From the NCBI GenBank assembly GCA_016703945.1, contig JADJBC010000003.1, positions 186,001 through 250,000 on the forward strand: 64,000 bases of DNA. The letters run 5' to 3'. This stretch comes from Candidatus Aalborgicola danicus. Lineage in GTDB: Bacteria > Pseudomonadota > Gammaproteobacteria > Burkholderiales > Burkholderiaceae_C. The notes below the pieces were generated by a model. The model saw only the letters and a list, made by a program, of their open reading frames with translations, made no database searches and had not been told where the DNA came from. This document shows, in pieces, positions 51,617-61,380 of the stretch (its first letter is position 1; each line of letters starts with the position of its first letter). The position numbers and the translations under genes are program-made.

Positions 51617-52912
51617 ATGGTTCCCCATCTTGTCACTGCCCTGACTGGCCCGATCAACGAACTGGAACAGCGCATCCTGGAATCCACCCCCGCCATTGAG
51701 CGCTGGTTCCGGCTGGAGTGGATGGAACACACACCGCCGTTTTATTGCTCGGTGGATGTGCGCAATGCTGGCTTCAAGTTGGCACCCGTCGAAACCAATT
51801 TGTTCCCGGACGGCTGGAATATCCTGACGCCCGCAATGCTGCCGCTGGCGGTTCAGGCCGCCATGGCGTCCATCGAGAAAATCTGCCCCGAGGCGCGCAA
51901 CCTGCTGATCGTGCCAGAGAACCAGACCCAGAGCACCTTCTACCTCAGCAACCTCGCCCAATTGCGCCGGGTGTTCCATATGGCGGGGCTGAATGTACGC
52001 ATAGGCTCCATCAGCCCGGACATCAAGAAAAGTGTCACGATCGCGCTGCCTGACGGGGAAAGCATCACGCTGGAGCCGGTGGTGCGCAACAAGGGCCGTA
52101 TCGGGGTCAAGGACTTTGACCCCTGCACCATTTTGCTCAACAACGATTTGCGCGCCGGTGTGCCCGGCATTCTGGAAGACCTGCACCAGCAGTACCTGTT
52201 GCCACCCTTGCACGCAGGCTGGTCTACACGGCGCAAGAGCAACCATTTCAAATGTTTTGAGGAAGTGTCCAAGCGATTTGGCAAACTCATAGGCGTCGAC
52301 CATTGGCTGGTGAATCCCTTGTTTGACCGCTGTGCAGAGGTCGACTTTTCAAGTGACGACAATGTTCAGGGCCTGGCCGCCCATATCGACGCCCTGCTGG
52401 TCAAGGTTCGCAAGAAACACAAGGAATACGGCATCAAGGAAAAGCCGTTTGTGGTTGTCAAGGCCGACAACGGCGACCCCCGCATGGGCATCGTCACTGT
52501 TCGGGAGGGCAAAGACATTGAGGCATTACGCGCACAGGTCGTCAGCCGGTCGACCGACAGCAAAAAAAGTGCGTTGCGCTTTGACGTGCTGCTGCAAGAA
52601 GGCGTATTGACCAACGAACGTGTCAACGATGCCGTGGCGGAGCCCGTGGTGTACATGATGGACCGTTATGTCGTGGGTGGTTTTTACCGCGTACATGCCG
52701 GACGCACGGTCGACGAAAACCTGGACGCTCCCGGCTCCAGCTTTGTACCCCTGGCATTCGCAGAGAGTACCCACTTACCGCAACCTGGCGTCAAACCAGG
52801 CGCCAGTGCACCCAACCGTTTCTACATGTATGGCGTGATCGCACGCTTGGCAATGCTGGCAGCGAGCTACGAGCTGGAAGCCACCGACCCGCAGGCCGAG
52901 CACTACGCTTGA
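51617..52912 (+). CDS. gshA: Glutamate-cysteine ligase GshA (proteobacterial TIGR02049 type)
   Basis: 431 residues from ATG 51617 with GAGGG upstream. It is the GshA family found in many alpha-, beta- and gammaproteobacteria and unrelated by simple alignment to E. coli GshA. Motifs include FYCSVDVRNAGFKLAPVETNLFPDGWN, ILLNNDLRAGVPGILEDLHQQYLLPP, WSTRRKSNHFKCFEEVSKRF, VVKADNGDPRMGIVTVR and VVGGFYRVHAGRTVDENLDAPG. It joins glutamate and cysteine in the first step of glutathione synthesis. gshB follows about 4 kb downstream on the same strand. Confidence 0.93.
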   Translation: MVPHLVTALTGPINELEQRILESTPAIERWFRLEWMEHTPPFYCSVDVRNAGFKLAPVETNLFPDGWNILTPAMLPLAVQAAMASIEKICPEARNLLIVPENQTQSTFYLSNLAQLRRVFHMAGLNVRIGSISPDIKKSVTIALPDGESITLEPVVRNKGRIGVKDFDPCTILLNNDLRAGVPGILEDLHQQYLLPPLHAGWSTRRKSNHFKCFEEVSKRFGKLIGVDHWLVNPLFDRCAEVDFSSDDNVQGLAAHIDALLVKVRKKHKEYGIKEKPFVVVKADNGDPRMGIVTVREGKDIEALRAQVVSRSTDSKKSALRFDVLLQEGVLTNERVNDAVAEPVVYMMDRYVVGGFYRVHAGRTVDENLDAPGSSFVPLAFAESTHLPQPGVKPGASAPNRFYMYGVIARLAMLAASYELEATDPQAEHYA

Positions 52913-52953
52913 AACAGGCCCCGCGCAACTGGGCCTGCGCCGTAAGTTGCTGC

Positions 52954-52981
52954 ATTGCAACATCTAATTGCAATATTTTTT
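52954..52981 (+). terminator. Intrinsic terminator after gshA
   Basis: ATTGCAA (52954-52960), loop CATCTAA, TTGCAAT (52968-52974), then A and six Ts (52976-52981). A second hairpin, CAGGCCC/GGGCCTG (52915-52921 and 52931-52937), lies just after the gshA stop. The pair separates gshA from kup. Confidence 0.85.
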
Positions 52982-53077
52982 CCCGGCCCAATTCCCGCTT
53001 GCAAGCGAACGCTGTAAGCGCAAAATAGCGATCCCAAATCGAACGGAACCCGCGCTGAACCGTGGCAGGGTGATTGT

Positions 53078-54946
53078 GTGTCAGCATCCAAGTCGTCTCT
53101 CTCGGCGCTCACTCTAGGCGCCATTGGCGTTGTGTACGGCGACATCGGAACCAGCGTTCTGTACGCGGTCAAGGAAGTTTTTGGCTCGGGCCATGTACCG
53201 TTCACGCCCGACAACGTCTACGGCATCCTGTCCATCTTTTTCTGGACCCTGACCGTCATTGTGTCGATCAAGTATGTGGGCTTGGTCCTGCGGGCGGACA
53301 ACCATGGCGAAGGCGGGCTGGTTGCGATGCTGGCACTGGCGTCGCAATCGGTGAAGGACAAACCTGAATTGCGTCGTGTTCTACTGGTCGTAGGTGTCTT
53401 CGGAACCTGTTTGTTCTATGGCGATGGGGTCATTACCCCGGCGATTTCCGTGTTGGGTGCGGTTGAAGGTCTGGAGGTGGTGTCCCCCACCTTCAAGAAA
53501 TTTGTGGTTCCGCTGACATTGGTGATTTTGCTGGCGCTGTTCATGGTCCAAAAGCACGGGACTGCAAGTGTCGGCAAGTTTTTTGGCCCGGTCATGGTGG
53601 TCTGGTTTATCGTGATTGCGCTTTTGGGCGTCATCAATATCGCCGCCGACCCCCACATTCTGGTCGCCATCAGCCCCCACTATGCGGTCGGGTTCATGTG
53701 GAACAACCCGGGAACCACATTCATCATCCTGGGGGCGGTGGTGTTGTGTGTCACCGGAGGCGAAGCGTTGTATGCCGACATGGGCCACTTTGGGAAAAAA
53801 CCGATTCGTGTCGCCTGGTTTTCAATCGCCATGCCTGCATTGACGCTCAACTATTTTGGACAAGGTGCCTTGCTGCTGCACAACCCGCTGGCTGTGAAGA
53901 ATCCGTTTTTCATGATGGCTCCAGACTGGGCACTCATACCACTCGTCGCATTGGCTGCAATGGCCGCGGTGATTGCCTCACAGGCCTTGATCTCTGGCGC
54001 ATTCTCAGTCACCAAACAGGTCATCCAACTGGGGTATCTGCCGCGCCTGCAAATTCAACACACCAGCGTCAAGGACACCGGGCAAATTTACCTGCCCTTT
54101 GTGAATTGGAGCCTATTTGCGTTGATCGTGGTCGCCGTTGTGATGTTTCGCTCGTCGAGCAATTTGGCAGCGGCCTATGGCATTGCCGTGTGCACCGACA
54201 TGCTGATCACCACCATTTTGACTTTCTATGTGATCCGCTACAGCTGGAACTACCCACTGGCTTTGTGCATCGGTGCGACAGGTTTCTTCTTTGTGGTGGA
54301 CTTCGCCTTCTGGGCCTCCAATTTGCTGAAGCTGTTTGATGGTGGCTGGTTCCCACTGGCCATCGGTGGTGCAATTTTTACGCTGATGATGACCTGGAAG
54401 GATGGCCGCCGACTCTTGAACGAGAAGCTGCGCGCCGACGCCATCGACCTGCCGAGTTTTCTGGAAGCCGTGTTTGTGAGCCCGCCAGCGCGTGTGGAAG
54501 GGACTGCCGTATTCCTGACCGCCGAAGTGGGTACCGTGCCCAACGCCATGCTGCACAACCTCAAACACAACAAGGTGCTCCACGCCAACAACCTGTTTGT
54601 AACGGTCAAGAACCATGAGGTGCCCTGGATCGGCTTGAGTAAACGGCTGGAGATCGACTCGCTGGGCCATGACTGTTGGCAGGTTGTCATCCACTACGGC
54701 TTCAAGAATGACCCGGATGTGCCTAAGGCCCTGCAACAGATGAAGGGCCGGGGTTGTGAAATGAGCACCATGACAACCAGCTACTTCCTGTCGCGTGACA
54801 CCGTGGTGCCCACCCTGGGCACGGGTATGTCGCAGTGGCGCGAGAAGTTGTTTGCACAAATGCACCACAACGCCAGCGGTGCAGCAGACTTCCTGAATCT
54901 GCCCAATAACGCGGTGGTGGAGCTGGGTTCCAAGATTGAAATTTAA
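53078..54946 (+). CDS. kup: Potassium uptake protein Kup
   Basis: 622 residues from GTG 53078. The Kup/HAK fold is unmistakable: GAIGVVYGDIGTSVLYAVKEVF, LVLRADNHGEGGLVAMLALASQS, FYGDGVITPAISVLGAVEGLEV, GGEALYADMGHFGKKPIRVAWF, NYFGQGALLL and SQALISGAFSVTKQVIQLGYLPRLQI, with twelve membrane segments and a C-terminal cytoplasmic domain of about 170 residues. It imports K+ with protons. Length matches the proteobacterial family. It is separated from gshA by terminators, so it has its own promoter. Confidence 0.96.
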   Translation: MSASKSSLSALTLGAIGVVYGDIGTSVLYAVKEVFGSGHVPFTPDNVYGILSIFFWTLTVIVSIKYVGLVLRADNHGEGGLVAMLALASQSVKDKPELRRVLLVVGVFGTCLFYGDGVITPAISVLGAVEGLEVVSPTFKKFVVPLTLVILLALFMVQKHGTASVGKFFGPVMVVWFIVIALLGVINIAADPHILVAISPHYAVGFMWNNPGTTFIILGAVVLCVTGGEALYADMGHFGKKPIRVAWFSIAMPALTLNYFGQGALLLHNPLAVKNPFFMMAPDWALIPLVALAAMAAVIASQALISGAFSVTKQVIQLGYLPRLQIQHTSVKDTGQIYLPFVNWSLFALIVVAVVMFRSSSNLAAAYGIAVCTDMLITTILTFYVIRYSWNYPLALCIGATGFFFVVDFAFWASNLLKLFDGGWFPLAIGGAIFTLMMTWKDGRRLLNEKLRADAIDLPSFLEAVFVSPPARVEGTAVFLTAEVGTVPNAMLHNLKHNKVLHANNLFVTVKNHEVPWIGLSKRLEIDSLGHDCWQVVIHYGFKNDPDVPKALQQMKGRGCEMSTMTTSYFLSRDTVVPTLGTGMSQWREKLFAQMHHNASGAADFLNLPNNAVVELGSKIEI

Positions 54947-54993
54947 GTGTTTGCGGGACACGGAGTGAGCAAGCTCTGTCCTCGACCGACCCG

Positions 54994-55551
54994 ATGAACG
55001 CAGTGCCCATCCTGAACACCGCGCGCTGCAAGCTGGCATTGCTGCAACCCGACAATGCCCAGCTGTTTTCTACCTATCGGGAGCGCAACCTGGCCCACGT
55101 GGCGCCCTGGGAGCCTGCGCCCAATCCGAAGGACGGCACGCTGGAACAGGCCTGCCACCGCGTGGCGGCCAAATCCGCGCAGGAATATGCCGATGGAGTG
55201 TCGGTTCACTTCATCGCCACGGACCGCGAGACCGGCGCCGTGGTGGCCGGTTGCAACTTCACCAACATCGTGCGCGGCATCTTCCAGGCTTGCCATCTCG
55301 GCTACTCGGTCGACCACGCATGGCAGGGCAAGGGCCTGATGTTTGAAGTGGCGCAAGCCGGCATTGCTTATATGTTTGACATCCAGGGCCTGCACCGCAT
55401 CATGGCCAACCACATGCCGGCCAACGTGCGCAGTGAAAAGCTGTTGCGCAGGCTGGGGTTTGAGCGCGAAGGGTTTGCCCGCGCCTACCTGAAGATCAAC
55501 GGCCAGTGGCAAGACCACGTGTTGAATGCGCTGGTGAATGAGCCCCCATAA
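54994..55551 (+). CDS. GNAT acetyltransferase, RimJ/RimL-like
   Basis: 185 residues from ATG 54994. The GNAT fold is seen in FIATDRETGAVVAGCNFTNIV, the acetyl-CoA loop HLGYSVDHAWQGKGLMFEVAQAGIAYMFD and HRIMANHMPANVRSEKLLRRLGFEREG. Length and motifs fit ribosomal-protein N-acetyltransferases RimJ/RimL; other amine substrates are possible. The stop lies 34 bases before the benE start, on the same strand, so transcription together is plausible, though no functional link is obvious. Confidence 0.9.
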   Translation: MNAVPILNTARCKLALLQPDNAQLFSTYRERNLAHVAPWEPAPNPKDGTLEQACHRVAAKSAQEYADGVSVHFIATDRETGAVVAGCNFTNIVRGIFQACHLGYSVDHAWQGKGLMFEVAQAGIAYMFDIQGLHRIMANHMPANVRSEKLLRRLGFEREGFARAYLKINGQWQDHVLNALVNEPP

Positions 55552-55585
55552 CCGGAGCCGCCTTTCACGATGGGGCGATGTCACA

Positions 55586-56815
55586 ATGGCGCGCATGCAT
55601 TTTTTCAAAGATCTCAGCGCCTCTGCGTTCACCGCCGGTTTTGTGGCAGTGCTGGTCGGGTTCACCAGTTCGGTTGCCATTGTTTTTCAGGCCGCTCAGG
55701 CGTTCCAGGCCACACCGGAAATGATTGCGTCATGGATGTGGGCGCTGGGCATTGGTATGGGGCTGTGCACCCTGGTGCCCTCCTTGTGGCTGAAAAAGCC
55801 GGTCATGGTGGCCTGGAGCACACCGGGTGCAGCGGTGTTGGCCAGCGCCGGTGCCATCGGTGGCTTTTCCATGCAGGAGGCCGTGGGCGCCTTTATGGTG
55901 TGTGCGCTGCTGATCACGTTGGCGGGTGTGACCGGCTGGTTCGAGCGGGTCATGAATCACATCCCGCTGGCGCTGGCCTCCGCACTTTTAGCTGGCGTGC
56001 TGGCACGTTTTGGTCTGTCGGGTTTTGCCGCTGCACATTCGGCCTTGCCTCTGGTGGTGACCATGCTGCTGGGTTATCTGCTGGGCAAACGCCTGTGGCC
56101 ACGTTATGCGGTACCGGGCACGCTGCTAGTTGCTATTATTTTTGTAGCTGCAACATCAGGTTTTACGGGGGCTGGGGTGCGATTTGACTTGACCATGCCG
56201 GTACTGGTGCTTCCAGTCTTCAGTATGGCAGCCGTAGTCAGCCTGGCGCTGCCGCTGTTCATAGTGACGATGGCGTCGCAAAACCTGCCGGGTGTGGCAG
56301 CCATACAGGCCAGTGGTTTTGGTGACCAGCGCAGCACCGGCGGTGATGCCGGTATTCCCATCTCCAAGGTCATCACGTTGACCGGCATCGCCACCCTGCT
56401 GCTGGCTCCGTTTGGGGCCTTTGCGCTGAACCTGAGCGCCATCACCGCCGCCATTTGTATGGGGCCGGAGGCACACAGCCGCCCAGAGCGGCGATACACG
56501 GCGGCGGTGTCCTGCGGTGCCATCTACGTGGTGATCGGCTTGTTTGGTGCAGCGATTACCGGTGTACTGACGGCCTTCCCCAAAGAGCTGGTGGCGGCCA
56601 TTGCGGGCCTGGCCCTGCTGGGCACGATGGGTGGTGCACTGTCAGCCGCTTTGCAACACGAACCCCACCGCGAGGCCGCGGTTATCACCTTTCTGGTCAC
56701 ACTGAGCGGTGTGGTGGTGGCGGGTGTGGGGTCGGCCTTCTGGGGTGTGGTGGCCGGGGCGCTGGCGCTGCTGGTACAGCACTTCGGGCGCAGCAGCCTG
56801 ATGCGTGTGCCCTGA
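55586..56815 (+). CDS. Benzoate/H+ symporter BenE family
   Basis: 409 residues from ATG 55586 (a second ATG three codons later is also possible; the ribosome site is weak). A 12-TM permease of the BenE type: FTAGFVAVLVGFTSSVAIVFQAAQAFQ, KPVMVAWSTPGAAVLAS, SLALPLFIVTMASQNLPGVAAIQASGF with the family's QNLPG motif, and GPEAHSRPERRYTAAVSCGAIYVVIGLFG. The type member imports benzoate. No aromatic catabolism gene is in the window, so the true substrate may differ. Confidence 0.9.
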   Translation: MARMHFFKDLSASAFTAGFVAVLVGFTSSVAIVFQAAQAFQATPEMIASWMWALGIGMGLCTLVPSLWLKKPVMVAWSTPGAAVLASAGAIGGFSMQEAVGAFMVCALLITLAGVTGWFERVMNHIPLALASALLAGVLARFGLSGFAAAHSALPLVVTMLLGYLLGKRLWPRYAVPGTLLVAIIFVAATSGFTGAGVRFDLTMPVLVLPVFSMAAVVSLALPLFIVTMASQNLPGVAAIQASGFGDQRSTGGDAGIPISKVITLTGIATLLLAPFGAFALNLSAITAAICMGPEAHSRPERRYTAAVSCGAIYVVIGLFGAAITGVLTAFPKELVAAIAGLALLGTMGGALSAALQHEPHREAAVITFLVTLSGVVVAGVGSAFWGVVAGALALLVQHFGRSSLMRVP

Positions 56816-56863
56816 TCGCGGTAGAGTCACCCTATCTTCCAATCACTTTCGAACTGCAACCCC

Positions 56864-57808
56864 ATGGAAATCCTGTTTGTCAGCGACCCCCTCGAATCGT
56901 TCAAGATCTACAAAGACACCACCTTTGCCATGATGCGCGAGGCCCAGCGCCGCGGCCACACCATCGTGGCCTGCGAGCCGCAGCAACTGCTGTGGCAGCG
57001 CGGTGGCGTGGTGCAGGCCCTGGTGCGGGCCATCACGCTGACCGGGGATCCCAAGACCTGGTTCACGGAAACATCATCGTCCGTGCGGGCCATCAAGGAC
57101 TTTGGCGCCGTGGTCATGCGCAAAGACCCGCCCTTTGACAGCGAGTTTTTTTACGCCACCCACCTGCTGGAGCAAGCCGAGCGTGAGGGCGCCAAGGTCT
57201 TCAATAAACCCCGCGCGCTGCGCGACCACCCCGAGAAACTGGCGATTCTGGAGTTCCCGCAATTCATTGGCCCCACGCTGGTGACGCGTGAGCCCGAGGC
57301 GATCAAACGCTTTCACGCCGAGCACAAGGACATCATTCTCAAACCACTGGACGGCATGGGTGGCATGGGCATCTTCCGGGTCAAAGAAGACGGGCTGAAC
57401 CTGGGCGGCATCATTGAGACCTTGAACAAGGATGGCGCGGAGACCGTGATGGTGCAGAAGTTTTTACCAGCCATTAGCGAAGGAGACAAACGTGTGCTGG
57501 TGATTGGCGGCAAGCCGGTGCCGTTTTGCCTGGCGCGGATTCCCCAAGGCAGCGAAGTGCGGGGCAACCTGGCCGTGGGCGGCAAAGGTGTGGCCCAGCC
57601 GCTGAGCGATGCGGACCGCGCCATCGCCGAAACCCTGGGCCCGATTTTGGCGGCGCGTGGCTTGTTGTTGGTGGGTCTGGATGTGATTGGCGACAGCCTG
57701 ACCGAGATCAACGTGACCAGCCCGACCTGCTTCCAGGAAATCACCGACCAGACCGGTTTTGATGTAGCGGCTATGTTTGTCGATGCACTCGAGGCGGCGG
57801 CTGTTTAG
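56864..57808 (+). CDS. gshB: Glutathione synthetase GshB
   Basis: 314 residues, standard length. ATP-grasp motifs: VSDPLESFKIYKDTTFAMMREAQRRGH, VVMRKDPPFDSEFFYATHLLEQAEREG, FNKPRALRDHPEKLAILEFP, IILKPLDGMGGMGIFRV (ATP-binding glycine loop), FLPAISEGDKRVLVIGGKPV and INVTSPTCFQEITDQTGFDV. It adds glycine to gamma-glutamylcysteine. gshA lies upstream on the same strand, so both glutathione genes are in this region, though interrupted by kup, a GNAT gene and benE. Confidence 0.96.
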   Translation: MEILFVSDPLESFKIYKDTTFAMMREAQRRGHTIVACEPQQLLWQRGGVVQALVRAITLTGDPKTWFTETSSSVRAIKDFGAVVMRKDPPFDSEFFYATHLLEQAEREGAKVFNKPRALRDHPEKLAILEFPQFIGPTLVTREPEAIKRFHAEHKDIILKPLDGMGGMGIFRVKEDGLNLGGIIETLNKDGAETVMVQKFLPAISEGDKRVLVIGGKPVPFCLARIPQGSEVRGNLAVGGKGVAQPLSDADRAIAETLGPILAARGLLLVGLDVIGDSLTEINVTSPTCFQEITDQTGFDVAAMFVDALEAAAV

Positions 57809-57874
57809 CCGCGCCCGCGCAGAACTGGGCTCCCAGGCGCCACCTCGGCACTGGGCGGCCCGGCGGATGGTTGT

Positions 57875-58655
57875 CTAGGCTATTGGCCGCCCATCCACAA
57901 ACACCTTGAACTCCCCTGGCTCCATCGCCACCCAGTTTTCGTTGGTGGTCAGGGGCTCAGTGACCACGATAACCAGGCGGTCTTCGGGGCTGTTGAGTTC
58001 GACCAAATCCACTTTGACGTCTTCATCCTTCAGTTGCACATGGGCAAAAGGGTGTTGGCGTTGCACATAGTGAAGGCGGGTAGAGGCATGGGTCCACAAG
58101 GCCTGGCCATTGCTCAACAGAAAATTGAAGGTGCCGTGTTTGGCGATGCGGGGCACCAGTTCGCGCAACGTGTGGGTCAGCTCCTCCACGCTGGGCACAC
58201 CAAAGTGTGATTTGTTCAGCTCTTGCAATAGCCAGCAAAAGGCCAGTTCGCTGTCGGTATCACCCACTGGTTTAAAGGCGCCATGCAGTGGTGGGTGGAA
58301 ATTTTTCAGGTCGCCGTTGTGGGCAAACACCCAATAGCGGCCCCATAACTCGCGCACAAAGGGGTGGCAGTTTTCGAGGGTGACCTTTCCCACTGTGGCC
58401 TTGCGCATGGGCCACCACGTTGTGGCTTTTGATCGGATAGGTGCGCAACATCTGCGCAATGGGGGAGGTGGAAGCACTTTCCTTGTCGACGAAATAACGC
58501 GCTGCCTTGCCGGGCTTCTGGCCGTCGCTCTCAAAGAAGGCGATGCCCCAGCCATCCGAATGGTGGTCGGTACAGCCACCGCGCTGCGAAAACCCGGTAA
58601 AACTCAGCGTCAGGCTGGCTGGCAGCAGGCTGTTCATTCCAAGAAGCTGGCACAT
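57875..58655 (-). CDS. Class II glutamine amidotransferase, YafJ-like (one frame break)
   Basis: The first part reads from ATG 58655 (MCQLLGMNS; Cys2 is the predicted nucleophile after Met removal) through HHSDGWGIAFFESDGQKPG and IKSHNVVAHA. The second part, in another frame, continues MRKATVGKVTLENCHPFVREL, WVFAHNGDLKNF and PVGDTDSELAFCWLL to the stop at 57875. The break falls near 58399-58415, where two missing bases (or one extra) account for it; restoring them gives NVVAHMRKATVGKV, exactly what the family has. The intact protein would be about 260 residues. Relatives hydrolyse glutamine in unknown pathways. Confidence 0.88.
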
Positions 58656-58664
58656 GTAAACAGT

Positions 58665-59102
58665 TTACACGTCACGCCTTTGCGGGTCTGGCCGCGTGGG
58701 CACGCGCCAGATGAAAAAGACCAACACCGCAGCCATGCCCAGCAGCATGACGCGGTGCCAGAACGTAGGTACGAGCAGCAGGGATGTGCCAAAAGACAGC
58801 GCCATCATCAAAAGGGCCCAGAGTTTGGTTTTGCGCTTCATCGCGCCATGTTCACGCCAGTCAGCAATGATGGGGCCAGCGATGCGGTGGTTCAGCATGG
58901 CGTTGTAGAAACGGTCTGAGCTGCGGGCAAAACAGGCTGCCGCAAGCAGCACAAACGGGGCCGTCGGCAGCACCGGCAGTACCACGCCCAAACCACCGGC
59001 CACGAGGGCACAAAGGCCTGCGGCAAAGTACAGCCCGCGGACCATCGGGGAATGATGGACTTCCACCCTCGGGGCTTTGCGCGCAGCGACGGAGTCTTCC
59101 AC
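58665..59102 (-). CDS. YbaN/DUF454 family inner-membrane protein
   Basis: 145 residues from a GTG at 59102; an ATG at 59045 is an alternative. Three to four membrane segments, with the DUF454 signature GLGVVLPVLPTAPFVLLAAACFARSSDRFYNAML near residue 40-75 and WREHGAMKRKTKLWALLMM. The function is unknown. The start is 4 bases after the cytochrome c4 stop on the same strand, so they are probably co-transcribed. Confidence 0.85.
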   Translation of the reverse strand: MEDSVAARKAPRVEVHHSPMVRGLYFAAGLCALVAGGLGVVLPVLPTAPFVLLAAACFARSSDRFYNAMLNHRIAGPIIADWREHGAMKRKTKLWALLMMALSFGTSLLLVPTFWHRVMLLGMAAVLVFFIWRVPTRPDPQRRDV

Positions 59103-59106
59103 GGAA

Positions 59107-59730
59107 CTACTGCAGGGCTCCGATATAGACCGACACGGCGCGGATTTCCAGTTCGGTCAGTTTCGACGCCACACTGTGCATGACGGCGTTGTCGTTGGAG
59201 CGTTCACGCTTGCCGAACTCTTTGAGTTGCACCTCCAGATACGCAGGATGCTGGCCGGCCAGGCGTGGTAACTGCTGCGTGCCGTGGCCACTCGGGCCGT
59301 GGCACGCGGTACATGCCGGAACCCCGGAGTACGAATTTCCACGCGTGAAGACAAATTTGCCAACGGCAGCAAGATCAGCGTCACCAGGCTGGCGAAATGC
59401 CGCCTTGCGGGAGCCAAACCAGGCCGCCAAACCGGCAAACTCCTCGTCCTTGAGGTCCTTGACCATGTCGCTCATGGTGTCGCTCTTGCGCCGACCGTCC
59501 CGGAAGTCTTTGAGCTGCTTTTGCAGGTAGTCCGGGTGCTGGGCCGCCAGGCGCGGGTAGACGGCACTGGCACTCTCGCCCTCGCGCCCGTGGCAAAGCA
59601 CACAGCGGGTGTCGATGATTTCCATGACCCGCGGGTTGGCCGTCGTGGCTGGTGTTTGGGCCAGGGCGGAGCTGGTCAAAACCATCGCCAGAAGCGTGAT
59701 GGGCAGGGTGTAAAATTTGCGTCGCAACAT
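59107..59730 (-). CDS. Cytochrome c4-type periplasmic diheme cytochrome
   Basis: 207 residues from ATG 59730; the frame extends to 59865 but a signal peptide (LPITLLAMVLTSSALAQT) starts here. Two heme sites, CVLCHGREG near residue 45 and CTACHGPSGHG near 140, each with a following methionine region (SDTMSDMVKDL and NAVMHSVASKL). The paired arrangement, PRLAAQHPDYLQKQLKDFRDGRR and PRLAGQHPAYLEVQLKEFGKRER, is the duplicated c4 fold. It shuttles electrons to cytochrome oxidase. It is divergent from the glycosyltransferase gene and followed by ybaN. Confidence 0.92.
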   Translation of the reverse strand: MLRRKFYTLPITLLAMVLTSSALAQTPATTANPRVMEIIDTRCVLCHGREGESASAVYPRLAAQHPDYLQKQLKDFRDGRRKSDTMSDMVKDLKDEEFAGLAAWFGSRKAAFRQPGDADLAAVGKFVFTRGNSYSGVPACTACHGPSGHGTQQLPRLAGQHPAYLEVQLKEFGKRERSNDNAVMHSVASKLTELEIRAVSVYIGALQ

Positions 59731-59824
59731 GGCAAAAACCGATTCATAGAGAGCGGAGAATTTTACCGCTCCGGACCCTGAAGAAATTTGGTGCCAGGCA
59801 AGTCGCACCAACCCATACTCAATT

Positions 59825-60787
59825 TTGACCAACGCAGCCGTTCGCGTGGTGGCCATTGTGGTCACCTATCACCCCGAGTTAGCCCGATTGAAGCTGCAGT
59901 TGGGGGCGCTCGCCAACCAGGTTGCCGACATCGTGATTGTGGACAACGCGTCCGATTCCGATCTTGACGCATGGACCCAGGATCTCGCCGAACAATCGCC
60001 CCATGTCATCCGTCTGCAACGCAACCACGGCATCGCGGTGGCACAAAACATTGGAATTCAATGGGCGCGTGAACATGGGGCGACCCATGTATTGCTGATG
60101 GACCAGGACAGTGTGCCGTCCGATGACATGGTGGACACGCTGCTGGCGGCCATCCACGTCAGCGCGGACGTGGCCGCGGTGGGGCCGCGCTACCTGGATG
60201 CACGCCAAAACGCCCCTTCCCCTTTTGTCCGCATCAGCTGGCTGCGTTTCAAACGACTCGCCTGGGATCCGGGTCAGCCCATCGTGCACGTGGATTGCCT
60301 GATTGCCTCCGGAAGCCTGATTCCGATGGCGGTGCTGGACAAGGTGGGGCCGATGCGGGAGGACCTGTTCATCGACTATGTCGACACCGAGTGGTGCATG
60401 CGTGCGCGCAGCTTCGGACTGCAATCCTTCGGTGTTTGCAATGCGTCGATGACCCACAGCCTGGGTGAGGCACCGTATTTCTTCTTGGGTCGCAGTTTTC
60501 CGGTGCATTCGCCACTGCGCCACTATTACCAAGTACGCAACGCCATCCTGTTGAACCGGGAAAACTGGGTTCCGTTGAACTGGAAGGTGGCCATGGCCTG
60601 GCACCTGCTGCTCAAGATTGGTTTCTACTCACTGGTCACCACGCCGCGTCGGGAGCATTTGCGCATGATGGCGCGTGGTTTGTGGCACGGTCTGCGGGGC
60701 CGCGCCGGACCGATGCCCCTTGAGCAGGGGACGCCTATCGTCAGCTACGCTGCGGCAGCTGAAAATTCAGCAGCCGCGTGGCGATGA
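59825..60787 (+). CDS. Family 2 glycosyltransferase, rhamnosyltransferase-like
   Basis: 320 residues from a TTG at 59825; the ribosome site is weak and in-frame GTGs a few codons later are possible. The GT-A motifs are VVAIVVTYHPEL, VIVDNASDSDLDAW, QRNHGIAVAQNIGI, LLMDQDSVPSDDM (DXD-like) and LFIDYVDTEWCMRARSFGL. The length and the DYVDTEWCMRA motif match rhamnosyltransferases of O-antigen or glycan synthesis. It is unlinked to other polysaccharide genes here and different from the GT2 at 14-15 kb. Its 3' end overlaps the convergent DUF2721 gene by 47 bases. Confidence 0.9.
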   Translation: MTNAAVRVVAIVVTYHPELARLKLQLGALANQVADIVIVDNASDSDLDAWTQDLAEQSPHVIRLQRNHGIAVAQNIGIQWAREHGATHVLLMDQDSVPSDDMVDTLLAAIHVSADVAAVGPRYLDARQNAPSPFVRISWLRFKRLAWDPGQPIVHVDCLIASGSLIPMAVLDKVGPMREDLFIDYVDTEWCMRARSFGLQSFGVCNASMTHSLGEAPYFFLGRSFPVHSPLRHYYQVRNAILLNRENWVPLNWKVAMAWHLLLKIGFYSLVTTPRREHLRMMARGLWHGLRGRAGPMPLEQGTPIVSYAAAAENSAAAWR

Positions 60788-61193
60788 TGGTCTCGGCCAT
60801 GAAGCACAGCAGCGCCAGCAAAAAGCTGACCACCCCACCTAAAAAACCACCTACCGCCAGGCGGCTGGCCTCAAACGCAGTGGTCTCGCCCAAGAACAGT
60901 ACGATGATGGTCAGGCCGATCAGGAAGGCACACAAGGTCAGCAAGGCTATACAACCATTGGCAAGACGTCCGCGGTTTCGCAGTTCAGACAGCTCGGTAC
61001 GTGCGCGCTCCAGAAGTTCTTCATCCACCGAGGTCTGCGCCCGGTCCTCCACCAAACGCGCCCGGTCAATGATGCGTGCCAGTCGGCCCGCCACCGCACC
61101 AATCATTCCGGACACCGCCGTCAACAAAAAGACCGGGGCCACGGCCAGTTGAATGCCATGGGTGACTGCATCGGTCGGTAGGGGGGGAAACAT
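60741..61193 (-). CDS. DUF2721 family membrane protein
   Basis: 150 residues from ATG 61193. Two membrane hairpins are expected: an N-terminal LAVAPVFLLTAVSGMIGAVAG followed by RLARIIDRARLVEDRA (the family signature), then CIALLTLCAFLIGLTIIVLFLG and GGFLGGVVSFLLALLCFMAE. The function is unknown. The stop lies inside the end of the convergent glycosyltransferase gene. Confidence 0.88.
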   Translation of the reverse strand: MFPPLPTDAVTHGIQLAVAPVFLLTAVSGMIGAVAGRLARIIDRARLVEDRAQTSVDEELLERARTELSELRNRGRLANGCIALLTLCAFLIGLTIIVLFLGETTAFEASRLAVGGFLGGVVSFLLALLCFMAETIIATRLLNFQLPQRS

Positions 61194-61380
61194 GGTCAAG
61201 CCTTGTGTGCGAGGATTGATCCATTATGGCAATGCTCAGCAGGTATTGCACGAAATCACTCTAATGCAACTGCCTCTAACACAATGGTTCTCTCGCCAAT
61301 TCTTCAAGCAAAAAGCACCTGAAGCCCTCGTGAAATAAGCGTAAACAGCTATTGATTTTGTAGCAACTCAAACAGCAGCA